Shown: one piece after another, positions 47,601 through 56,435 of the stretch
Numbering within the stretch: the stretch's first letter is position 1
Layout of the letters: each line of letters starts with the position of its first letter
From: an uncultured Opitutia bacterium
GTDB taxonomy: Bacteria; Verrucomicrobiota; Verrucomicrobiia; Opitutales; UBA953
DNA: 64,000 nucleotides
NCBI GenBank assembly: GCA_945957395.1
Contig: CAMFKE010000007.1
Location: 1-64,000, forward strand
Direction: 5' to 3'
Notes under the pieces: generated by a model
What the model was told of the DNA's origin: nothing
Databases searched by the model: none
Seen by the model: only the letters and a program-made list of their open reading frames with translations
Position numbers and translations under genes: made by a program

Positions 47601-48363
47601 CGACGCCGTCGACTTCACCCGTCTCAACCAATACGCCGACTGGCGCGTCGGCGCCGCCGACGGCACCCCGGTGCTCCCGCTCGACACCGGCAAGCCGGCC
47701 CTCGTGAAGTCCGCGGCCGACCGCATCGAATCCGAGTTCCACATCCGGCTGGACGCCAACGGCGACGCCTCCGTGGCCTGCGAGCGCCGCCAGTACGGCG
47801 AACGCGCGGCGGACTTCACCGGCTGGGTCAGCGAGATCACCCCCGAGGACCGCGCACGCTACCACCAGGAGATCATCACCGGTCTTTCGCGCGACGCGCG
47901 CCCGAGCGGCCCGCTCACGCTGGAAAAGGGCTCCGTCGCCCGCATCGCCTACGCCGCGCAGGTCGCCGACTTCGCCGTGGTGCAGAACCGTTTCGCCTAC
48001 TTCGACCTGCCCCACGCCCAGTCCGAGGTGTTCCCCGGCGCCGTCGACGCCGCGCGCCGTCTACCCTACGCCGTGGGCGCCCCCGCCGACACGCGCACCA
48101 CCTGGACGATCGACCTGCCCCGCGGCTGGAAACTCGCCGGCGACCCCGTGCGGCTCGACTGGCAGGGTCCTTCCGGCGTGGGCCGCGTGCGCCTCGCGCT
48201 GAACGAAACCGTGAACGCCGACGGCACCCGCCGTCTGGTCTGGACGAAGACCCTCGCGCTGCGTCCCGCGGTCGTTTCCCCCGAAGCCTACCCGGCGCTC
48301 GTCGAGATCAACCGCCGCATGAAGTCCTCGGACACCTGGCGCGTGCTGCTCGAGCGCGAGTAA
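44611..48363 (+). CDS. DUF3857/transglutaminase giant, two modules
   Basis: 1250 aa, exported by a signal peptide (HLRLATLVAAAFTLAAPAA). Module 1: DUF3857 beta domain, then a transglutaminase-like core with Cys342 in YGVCRDKAALL, His382 in FFNHAIT and Asp398 in LMDSTNE, so the triad is intact. Module 2 repeats the layout from about residue 690 but the equivalent of the Cys region is GSVADRHLLF (Ala942), so it has lost the nucleophile. The C-terminus is a DUF3857-associated beta domain (VPLSWYVNIVK-like, DTRTTWTIDLPRGWKLAGD). Role in the periplasm unknown; the upstream open frame (1755 bases) is composition only. Confidence 0.82.
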   Translation: MHLRLATLVAAAFTLAAPAAPAAPVAPAQAPVATLSESAPVTPARFPNADTVVLSQEQRVEVNAEGGYVRRSTLRVKALTEKGRRELRSHDHGFNVAYGFAKATGLRLFKADGRTVTLDPAAQSAVQQDPSSMAVNIYDPNDKRLVVSVPGIEVGDTLEISMEEGEPKPRMKGGFADILTLEDVNPVLRSTYTVVTPKSLPLATVVLKGGDAKGLSHTKTEKADTIEYRWEIGETPQAMPEPGMPALHTCVRRLLVSTLPDWPSVSRWYWNLCEPHFAITHEIKAKADELVKGVDDREERLRAIFRFVSQEIRYMGITTETEAPGYEPHDVAMTFGKRYGVCRDKAALLTVMLRAAGFDAYPVLIMAGSRLDEEHPSPFFNHAITAVRESDGTFRLMDSTNESTKDIFPAYLANCSYLVADPKGEPLRVAPVPSADAHLLTGETRLSVRADGSVSGVSVLDFGGINDTYYRGGLAQAKPDDIRRFVQNRLSALMPGARVESLSLEPENLLDTTRPLRLRVAYTAPEFLADREGKALLRTPYLALTLGFAVQELSSATGLEKRRFPLKLDIIAGVRERVSVDLPPNVGETLALPEDLVVDDANLAMRRSMRREGATLTGEVDLRMKRLDIPAADYPALRSAVREMARAGKRAALLSTDAAVKPDSRVLSRKVTLTAADAHSISVRVEERRSILTYAGKKDNAEIKLSWNTRNPEPVLERAVVTDAAGNRHEVNPTEINVLDASWVASAPRYAPERVKVVALPNVEEGSLIDLAYTQTFRNLPALSWSCAFASSDAVDAESVELVAPASLPLYLDNRAGATVTRQGDLVRIGVSRRTPPSPRESGAAPAPFWAPTLGVSSVATDADYAAAMRAPLAGKADPDAAVRAKAAALTADLASDSDKVRALRDFVAKNIRQAGPAWGGVSAADTSGAARTLADGYGSVADRHLLFVALLRAAGYDATPALFCTDPLTAATRHAGESRPGEFYDTIGTRLRLPSGDAVDFTRLNQYADWRVGAADGTPVLPLDTGKPALVKSAADRIESEFHIRLDANGDASVACERRQYGERAADFTGWVSEITPEDRARYHQEIITGLSRDARPSGPLTLEKGSVARIAYAAQVADFAVVQNRFAYFDLPHAQSEVFPGAVDAARRLPYAVGAPADTRTTWTIDLPRGWKLAGDPVRLDWQGPSGVGRVRLALNETVNADGTRRLVWTKTLALRPAVVSPEAYPALVEINRRMKSSDTWRVLLERE

Positions 48364-48439
48364 GGCCCGTGGCGCGACGGCGGGCGCTTTGAGCCACCCG
48401 ATTGCCGGAGCGGGCGGCGCGCTTACCTTTTCAGGGACC

Positions 48440-49135
48440 ATGAAACGCCCCTCGCCCGCCCCCGCCGCGCGCCGACTGCTCGCCGGCGGTGCGCTCTTCG
48501 CCTGCCTGCCCCTCGCCCTCGCCGCTTGCTCCTCCGGCGACGAACCCGCCTCCCCTTCCGGCGGCGAACCCGCCGGCCCGGCGCAGACGCCACGCGCGCC
48601 CGCCACGCCGGCGCCCACCTCCAGGGCGGCCGACGGCGACCAGGCCTATGCGCCGGGAGAGGTCGGCGTGTGCGAGATCAAGCGCCTGCCCTCCGCGCGC
48701 ATCCTGGAAGCCACCGGCGCCGGCCCGGCGCAGGAACAGGCCACCATGAACCGTGCGTTCGGCCCGCTCTTCAATTACATCCGCAAGCACGACATCCCCA
48801 TGACCACGCCGGTGGAGATGCGCCGCGAAGGCGCCTCCGTCATGGCCTTCCACCTCGGCGCCGATTCCGCCGCGCGCTCCGACCTGGCCGCCGAGGGCGC
48901 GGTGACCCTGCGCGAACTGCCCGAACGGCTCGTGGCGTCGCTCACGGTGCGCGGCTCGTACACGCCGGAGCGCCTCGCCGCCACCGAGGCGACGCTGCGC
49001 GAGTGGCTGTCCGCTCACCCCGATTGGGAAATCTCCGGCGAAGCCTATGCGGTATACTGGAACTCGCCGTTCATGCCGGGCTTCCTGAAGCGCTCCGAGG
49101 TGCACATCCCCGTGCGCGAGCGGCGCGCCCGCTGA
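48440..49135 (+). CDS. SOUL heme-binding-domain lipoprotein
   Basis: 231 aa. Lipobox LPLALAAC near residue 28, then a long Pro/Ala/Gly linker. From about residue 78, EVGVCEIKRLPSARILEATG to FGPLFNYIRKHDIPMTTPVEM is a SOUL/HEBP domain; IPMTTPVEM is its hallmark. The C-terminal EISGEAYAVYWNSPFMPGF is the conserved end. These proteins bind heme or related ligands at the envelope. ATG at 48440 is preferred over the first in-frame ATG, as the lipobox then lies at normal distance; AGGGA is just ahead. Confidence 0.85.
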   Translation: MKRPSPAPAARRLLAGGALFACLPLALAACSSGDEPASPSGGEPAGPAQTPRAPATPAPTSRAADGDQAYAPGEVGVCEIKRLPSARILEATGAGPAQEQATMNRAFGPLFNYIRKHDIPMTTPVEMRREGASVMAFHLGADSAARSDLAAEGAVTLRELPERLVASLTVRGSYTPERLAATEATLREWLSAHPDWEISGEAYAVYWNSPFMPGFLKRSEVHIPVRERRAR

Positions 49136-49287
49136 GCCGACGGCCGCGGCCCATTCGCCCCCATGCGGGGCGGTAAAACCGGCGCGAGGAAGGCGGGAGT
49201 AGTCGAGACGCTGAACGCGTCCGGGCGCTCCCCTTATTCCTCCGCCGGCTTTCGTCTTTCTGCGTTTTCCGGCTTCAAACGGTCGTT

Positions 49288-49650
49288 ATGCCCACCTCGC
49301 GTATGAACGACACGAAACCGCTCGAGGCTCTCGCGCTGGCCGCCTTCCGACAGGCCCCGCTCAAGCTCAACTGCGCCCAGGCCGTGCTCCACGCGCACCG
49401 CGCCGTGAACGCGGATTGCGCCCTGCAGCCCGAGGACTTCGCGGCCATGGGCGCCGGTCGCGCGCCCGAAGGCCTGTGCGGCGCCCTGCACGCCGCCTGC
49501 GTCATTCGCCCCGAACGCGCCGAGTCGTTGAAGGAGGAGTTCCGCGCCGCCGCCGGCGCCATCCACTGTCACACGCTCAAACGCGAAATCGGCTTCCCCT
49601 GCCCCGATTGCGTGTCGCTCGCCGTGCGCCTCGGCGAAGGCCGCGCCTAA
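49288..49650 (+). CDS. C_GCAxxG_C_C family redox-type protein
   Basis: 120 aa. Cysteine pattern: KLNCAQAVLH, PEGLCGALHAAC, AIHCHTLK, FPCPDCVSLAV. This corresponds to the C_GCAxxG_C_C family, putative metal or redox proteins of unknown role, but the first motif lacks the second Cys (only one Cys in NCAQAV) and GCAxxG is GLCGAL. No signal peptide. The next gene, an MBL hydrolase, starts 40 bases later; the two could form a small operon. Confidence 0.7.
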   Translation: MPTSRMNDTKPLEALALAAFRQAPLKLNCAQAVLHAHRAVNADCALQPEDFAAMGAGRAPEGLCGALHAACVIRPERAESLKEEFRAAAGAIHCHTLKREIGFPCPDCVSLAVRLGEGRA

Positions 49651-49690
49651 GCGATTTCCCGCGCCCGTCCCGGGCCGCCCTAGCCCGCCC

Positions 49691-50572
49691 ATGACCACCG
49701 TCACCATCCTCGCCGAAAACCTCGCCCGCGGCGAAGGCATCCTGGGCGAACACGGGCTCTCCTTCTGGGTCGATACCGGCACGCACCGCGTGCTCTTCGA
49801 CACCGGACAGGGCCTCGCGCTCGAACACAACGCGCGCCGGCTGGGCGTCGACCTCACCCGGGCCGACGCCATCGTGCTCAGCCACGGCCACTTCGACCAT
49901 GTCGGCGGACTCGAGGCCGTCTGGCCCAAGGCGACCAAGGCGCGTCTGTTCCTGCACCCGCGCGCCACCGAGCCCAAGTGGTCGGCGTCCGGCCCCGGCG
50001 GCTCCGCCCGCCACCTCAGCCGCGAGTATGTCGAACAATCCGCCTTCCGGCTGCCCGGGCGCGAGGTGGTGGTCACCGCCGAACCGGTCGAGGTCGTGCC
50101 CGGCGTTTTCACCACCGGCGCCGTGCCCCGCGAGACCGGCTACGAGGACACCGGCGGCCCCTTCTTCCTCGATAAAGAGCTCACCCGGCCCGACCCCATC
50201 GAGGACGAGATCGCCCTTTGGATCCCCGGCGCCGACGGCGTCACGCTGCTCAGCGGCTGCGCGCACGCCGGCATCGTGAACACGCTGCGCCGCGTGGAAA
50301 AACTTTCCGGCGGCAAGCCCATGAAGCTGCTCGTGGGCGGACTGCACCTCGAAGCCGCCTCGCCCGAACGCCTCGCGCGCACCTTCGACGAACTCCGCGC
50401 GCGTCCCGCGCTGCGCCTGGCGTTCTGCCACTGCACCGGCCCTTCCGCCGGGCGCGCCCTCTGGCGCGAGTTCCCCGACCGCTGCCTGCACGCGCACGCC
50501 GGCGCCGTGTTCGCGCTGGGCGATGGCCAACGCGGAACTCGGAATGCGGAACTCGGAACAAGCGTGCGGTGA
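49691..50572 (+). CDS. MBL-fold metallo-hydrolase
   Basis: 293 aa metallo-beta-lactamase-fold hydrolase with the metal motif SHGHFDHVGGLE; VTLLSGCAHAGIVN gives a further His, LVGGLHL the last. It resembles the methanopterin-pathway-like RFA-P synthase relatives, which act on small phosphorylated molecules. The last 17 residues are encoded by the AACTCGG repeat that starts at 50530, so the true C-terminus has probably been replaced by repeat sequence. Neighbour: the C_GCAxxG protein. Confidence 0.85.
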   Translation: MTTVTILAENLARGEGILGEHGLSFWVDTGTHRVLFDTGQGLALEHNARRLGVDLTRADAIVLSHGHFDHVGGLEAVWPKATKARLFLHPRATEPKWSASGPGGSARHLSREYVEQSAFRLPGREVVVTAEPVEVVPGVFTTGAVPRETGYEDTGGPFFLDKELTRPDPIEDEIALWIPGADGVTLLSGCAHAGIVNTLRRVEKLSGGKPMKLLVGGLHLEAASPERLARTFDELRARPALRLAFCHCTGPSAGRALWREFPDRCLHAHAGAVFALGDGQRGTRNAELGTSVR

Positions 50573-50782
50573 CCGCCTTATAAAAGGTCCCAGGTGCGTT
50601 GTTCCGAGTTCCGCGTTCCTTCACGCAGTCGGGCCGTGCGCCGACGCCCGGACAGCAAGCATCCGTGTTTCTCCGTGTCTTCCGTGGCTCAACGGCATCG
50701 TTCAGGATTATAAAAGGTTCCGGTGCGTTGTTCCGCGTTCCGAGTTCCGCGTTCCGAGTTCCGCGTTCCTTACGCAGTCGGG
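50530..50782. repeat. Direct and inverted AT-richer repeats between MBL and thrS
   Basis: Two copies of a unit beginning TTATAAAAGGT and ending GCAGTCGGG occur at 50578-50633 and 50708-50782, differing in the number of the words TTCCGAGTTCCGCG. Their reverse complement (GCGGAACTCGGAA) is present at 50530-50560, inside the end of the MBL gene. No gene is encoded in 50573-50926; the rest includes the common-looking spacer word CCGTGTCTTCCGTGGCTC at about 50671. Confidence 0.75.
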
Positions 50783-50926
50783 TCGCCCGCGCGCGGCGAA
50801 ACCGCGAAAGCAGGGGACGCGATTCCGCACGCTTCACTCTGCACTCTGCCTTAAAAAAGCCTTCCGTGCGCCCGCAAGGCGCGCCAACTTTCGCCGCCAA
50901 AACTTTTCCCTTTTCCCCTTTACGCC
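50573..50926. other. Gene-free spacer upstream of thrS
   Basis: 354 bases without a gene. It contains the repeats described above and, from about 50820, a pyrimidine-rich leader (CTTTTCCCTTTTCCCCTTTACGCC) that runs to the thrS ATG. I see no T-box anti-terminator or other riboswitch fold. Confidence 0.6.
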
Positions 50927-52954
<2,028 letters not shown>

Positions 52955-52990
52955 GCGCTCTTAGCGAGATTTCGCGAAACGATATCCAAC

Positions 52991-53020
52991 GCCCGCCCTC
53001 ACCCGGCGGGCTTTTGGTTT
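52991..53020 (+). terminator. Rho-independent terminator after thrS
   Basis: GCCCGCC / GGCGGGC stem with a 7-base loop, then TTTTGGTTT. Located 37 bases after the thrS stop. Confidence 0.75.
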
Positions 53021-53211
53021 GATTGCCCTTGGCCGCGCCAGCGACTCAGCAGACGGTGAACTTCGCATGCCGCTCGCGCCGCATCCACCAGCAACCTCGC
53101 CTCCGCCATCGCCTACTCACCGCCGCGCGCCCTAGATGTCGTGCGAACCCTTGACGCACCTCCGCCCGCCAGTGCACCCTGCCTCACTTTGCCCGCCGAC
53201 TCCCTGATCCC

Positions 53212-54303
53212 ATGAACTGGAACCACCTCACCCGACTCAAGCTGGAGGGATACAAGTCCATCAAGGAGTGCGACTTGGAGCTGAAGGACCTCAATGTGCT
53301 CATCGGCCCCAACGGCGCGGGAAAATCGAACTTTATCGGGCTCTTCAAACTCATCCAGCAGTTGCTGGAAGGGAACCTGCAGCGCCACATCTCGAAAAAC
53401 GGCGGCCCCGACTCTTTCCTCCACTTCGGGCGCAAAAAAACCCAGCAGCTTTCGGCGGAGCTCTACTTCGGGAACAACGGCTACAAATTCGCCCTCGAGC
53501 CGACGGCGGACAACCGGATGATGTTCGCCAAAGAAAAATTCTACTGGAATGGCCTGCGCACAGGCGACTGGACCATCGGCTCCGGATACTTCGAATCTCA
53601 AGTCGAATCGAAAAAAGAGCGTACGCAGATTTACGACTATACGGTCCCCACGATGCAGAAGTGGCGTGTGTACCACTTCCACGACACAGGCGAAAACGCT
53701 TCCGTGAAAGGCGTCGCAAAACTCAACGACAACGCCTACCTGCGCCACGACGCGGGCAATCTAGCGGCCTTCCTTTACCTGCTGAAAGCCAAACACCCCG
53801 ATCACTACGACCGTATCATCAAAACGGTCCGTTTGGTGGCGCCGTATTTCGGCGACTTCAGCCTGCGCCCGGATCCGCTGAACCCGGATCAAATCGAATT
53901 GGAGTGGTTCGAGCCGGGCGAAGACATGCCGTTCAAGGCCCACCACCTCTCGGACGGCACACTGCGCTTCATCTGCCTGGCCACCGTGCTGCTCCAGCCG
54001 GCGGAACTCCAACCGGAAACAATCGTGGTGGATGAGCCGGAACTCGGCCTGCATCCGTTTGCCATCCGCACTCTGGCAGGCCTTTTCCGCACGATTTCCA
54101 AAGCCAAACAAATCATCGTCTCCACCCAAAGCGTCAGTCTGCTCAACGAGTTTGCCCCCGAGGATATCGTGGTTTGCGACCGGAAGAATGGAGCCAGCCA
54201 GCTCCGCCGGCTGAAACCGGAGGAACTCACGCCGTGGCTCGAGGAATACACCCTCGGTCAGCTCTGGGAGAAAAACATTCTTGGCGGAAGGCCTGCGAAA
54301 TGA
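53212..54303 (+). CDS. AAA ATPase, AAA_21/OLD-like (putative defence ATPase)
   Basis: 363 aa SMC/ABC-type ATPase. Walker A GPNGAGKS at residues 32-39 after KLEGYKSIKECDLELKDLN; signature-like LSDGTLRFICLATVLL; Walker B TIVVDEPELGLHPFAI; QIIVSTQSVSLLNEF is the switch region. This is the type found in OLD, RloA, PtuA and AriA defence systems. It is read with the next two genes: its stop and the TOPRIM-like start overlap (ATGA at 54300). Composition is lower in GC than the surrounding metabolic genes. Start ATG 53212 follows CTGATCCC with no Shine-Dalgarno sequence. Confidence 0.88.
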   Translation: MNWNHLTRLKLEGYKSIKECDLELKDLNVLIGPNGAGKSNFIGLFKLIQQLLEGNLQRHISKNGGPDSFLHFGRKKTQQLSAELYFGNNGYKFALEPTADNRMMFAKEKFYWNGLRTGDWTIGSGYFESQVESKKERTQIYDYTVPTMQKWRVYHFHDTGENASVKGVAKLNDNAYLRHDAGNLAAFLYLLKAKHPDHYDRIIKTVRLVAPYFGDFSLRPDPLNPDQIELEWFEPGEDMPFKAHHLSDGTLRFICLATVLLQPAELQPETIVVDEPELGLHPFAIRTLAGLFRTISKAKQIIVSTQSVSLLNEFAPEDIVVCDRKNGASQLRRLKPEELTPWLEEYTLGQLWEKNILGGRPAK

Positions 54304-54971
54304 GCCGCATCCACATCATCTGCGAAGGACAGACCGAAGAGTCCTTTGTGAACGAATTGCTGGCCCCTCACCTCGCCGCCTTCGGCGTCTTTCCCTCCGC
54401 ATCCCTCATCGGCACCCCTGGCCACAAAGGAGGGAATGTCAGCACCCCCAGAATGGTCGGCGACATTGTCCGACGCCTTAGGGGTGACCCGACCGCACAC
54501 TGCACCACCTTCTTTGATTTCTACGGACTCCACCCAGATTTTATCGGCAAAGCGGCGGCCCTGACGAAACTGGATATCCGGACCAAGGCGGCGACCATCG
54601 AAACGGCGCTTGCCGCGGAGGTCATCGCCAAAGTCGGGCCCGACGCGATGCCTCGCTTCATCCCGTACATCCAGATGTACGAATTCGAAGCCCTGCTGTT
54701 CAGCGTCCCGTCAAAGATGGCGAAAGGTTTATATACGCCCCATTTGGAAAAGAAATTCGCCGATATCCGCACCGCGTTCGCGACGCCTGAAGAGATTAAC
54801 AACAGTCGCGCAACGGCGCCCAGCAAGCGCATTATCAAAGAACTTCCCGCATATGACAAAGTGACTGCTGGCTCGCTCGCCGCCCTCGCAGTCGGACTCG
54901 ACGACATGAGACGCGAATGCCACCGATTCGACGAGTGGGTGACCCGCTTGGAAAAACTCTCAGGCGCATAA
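54300..54971 (+). CDS. DUF4276 (TOPRIM-like) protein
   Basis: 223 aa. HIICEGQTEESFVNELLAPHL carries the conserved Glu of a TOPRIM-like centre, and TTFFDFYGLHPDF provides Asp residues; the sequence is the DUF4276 family, often encoded after AAA ATPases. TOPRIM-type proteins in OLD, RloB and AriB cut nucleic acid when the ATPase senses a phage. C-terminal helices (KRIIKELPAYDKVTAGSLAA) are conserved in the family. ATGA overlap upstream; only 4 bases to the NucS-like gene. Confidence 0.85.
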   Translation: MSRIHIICEGQTEESFVNELLAPHLAAFGVFPSASLIGTPGHKGGNVSTPRMVGDIVRRLRGDPTAHCTTFFDFYGLHPDFIGKAAALTKLDIRTKAATIETALAAEVIAKVGPDAMPRFIPYIQMYEFEALLFSVPSKMAKGLYTPHLEKKFADIRTAFATPEEINNSRATAPSKRIIKELPAYDKVTAGSLAALAVGLDDMRRECHRFDEWVTRLEKLSGA

Positions 54972-54975
54972 CCCC

Positions 54976-56061
54976 ATGCCCATCCGCACCACCCTTTGGA
55001 AAGTCGGCACGAAGCCGGAAGCGCTGCCCGTCTCGACCCTGAAAAAGGAGGCCGAGCTGGAAGCCATGATTGTGGCCTGCCCGGCGCTGGTGTCCGACGA
55101 GTGGCTGATCATCGGCCAACAGGAAATCACACCGCACGCCGGACGCATCGACCTGCTCGCCCTAGCGCCTGACGGCTCCCGCGTGCTGCTTGAGTTGAAG
55201 CGTGACAAGACCCCGCGCGAAGTGGTGGCGCAGACGCTCGACTACGGTGCGTGGGTCGACGGTCTCGAAACCGACGACCTCGTGGCCATCTACGGGCGCT
55301 TCCGCCCTGGCCGCGACCTCGCGGCGGATTTCTTGGAAAAGTTTGGCGTCGAGTACGACGAGGAGGCGCAGCACGCCGGGCACCAACTCGTCATCGTGGC
55401 AAGCGAGCTGGACGACAGTTCGGAGCGCATCGTGAACTACCTGAACGCGCGCGGCATCGCCATCAATGTGCTGTGTTTTCAAGTGTTCGAACACGCCGGG
55501 CAGCAACTGCTCAGCCGAACCTGGCTCATCGACCCCGTGGCCGCCGCGCAAGTGCCCACCACCGGCACCCGCTCCGCCGGCGTGGCGAACGACCCGTGGA
55601 ACGGCGAAAGCTATGTCTCCTTCGGCGAAGGCCACACCCGCAGTTGGGAAGACGCCCGGCAGCACGGCTTCATCTCCGCCGGCGGCGGCGCTTGGTACAC
55701 GAACACCCTGCGCCTGCTCGCGCCCGGAGACCGCGTGTGGGTGAATATCCCGAAAACCGGTTATGTGGGCGTCGGTCGCGTGACGGGCGTCGCTCAACCG
55801 GCCACGGAGTTCACGGTGGGCGGCAAGCCCGTGCTGGAAGTGGCGCGCCGCGCCACCTACCATGTTGAGAACCTGAACGACCCGGAACGCTGCGAGTACT
55901 TCGTGCCCGTACAATGGCTGGAAACCGTGCCCGTCGCCCAAGCGCGCAGGGAACTCGGATTCTTCGGCAACCAGAACAGCGCCTGCAAACCGGTGGCCCC
56001 CAAGTGGCGAACCACCGTGGATCGCCTACAAAAGCTCTTCCCTCAATTCAACAAGGCCTGA
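54976..56061 (+). CDS. NucS-like PD-(D/E)XK nuclease with PUA/EVE-like C-terminus
   Basis: 361 aa. Residues 30-140 contain the PD-(D/E)XK core: Asp in HAGRIDLLALAPDG, ELK in RVLLELKRDKTPREVV, and a downstream Gln/Tyr (AQTLDYGAWV), as in NucS/DUF91 nucleases. From about 205, SYVSFGEGHTRSWEDARQHG, FISAGGGAWYTNTLRLLAPG and VNIPKTGYVGVGRVTG resemble a PUA/EVE-type reader that binds modified bases. So it may cut DNA or RNA carrying a modified base. Directly downstream of the AAA/DUF4276 pair and probably in the same transcript. Confidence 0.8.
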   Translation: MPIRTTLWKVGTKPEALPVSTLKKEAELEAMIVACPALVSDEWLIIGQQEITPHAGRIDLLALAPDGSRVLLELKRDKTPREVVAQTLDYGAWVDGLETDDLVAIYGRFRPGRDLAADFLEKFGVEYDEEAQHAGHQLVIVASELDDSSERIVNYLNARGIAINVLCFQVFEHAGQQLLSRTWLIDPVAAAQVPTTGTRSAGVANDPWNGESYVSFGEGHTRSWEDARQHGFISAGGGAWYTNTLRLLAPGDRVWVNIPKTGYVGVGRVTGVAQPATEFTVGGKPVLEVARRATYHVENLNDPERCEYFVPVQWLETVPVAQARRELGFFGNQNSACKPVAPKWRTTVDRLQKLFPQFNKA

Positions 56062-56435
56062 GTTCAAACCTAGCGCCCAGGGCCGCCCTCACCGGCTGGC
56101 CTTGGTGTTTCTCGGATATTCCGGGTGACAGCCTGACTCGGCGTCGCGGGGAATTTGTCGGCGTGAAGCGGCGCCCGATTTCTCCCGCCAAGCTCGCCAT
56201 GCGATTTCGAGCGACAGAACGCCCCCGTTCCAAACCGATGTGCGTCGGAGTGGAATGGATACTCCGACTCCCGGGTGATGCTTGGCGGGCTTTGCGGGAG
56301 AAACCGACAACCCAGGCGCACCCTCACTCCAAGCGCCCTTTGCGTTCTTTTGTGGCCAATTCCCAGGATTCGGGGCCGACCAGGCAGACTTATCATTTCG
56401 CGTAACTCCCTGCTTGCGGCGGCGTTAAAGCGGCC
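56062..56435. other. Gene-free region with large imperfect palindrome
   Basis: 374 bases without a gene. A left arm from 56179 (TTTCTCCCGCCAAGC) is imperfectly complementary to a right arm ending at 56303 (GCTTGGCGGGCTTTGCGGGA...), enclosing a perfect hairpin GTCGGAGT/ACTCCGAC (56244-56268). It may be a relic of a small mobile element at the edge of the three-gene operon. Confidence 0.5.

Noticed and set aside
44530-48015. Minus-strand open frame of over 1100 codons opposite the DUF3857 protein
   Set aside because: Same artefact; the plus-strand protein has a signal peptide and a catalytic triad.
50578-50782. Possible CRISPR array
   Set aside because: Only two units, of unequal length, with internal word variation and no spacers or cas genes.
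50820-50926. Possible T-box upstream of thrS
   Set aside because: No conserved T-box sequence or terminator; the region is repeat and a pyrimidine tract.
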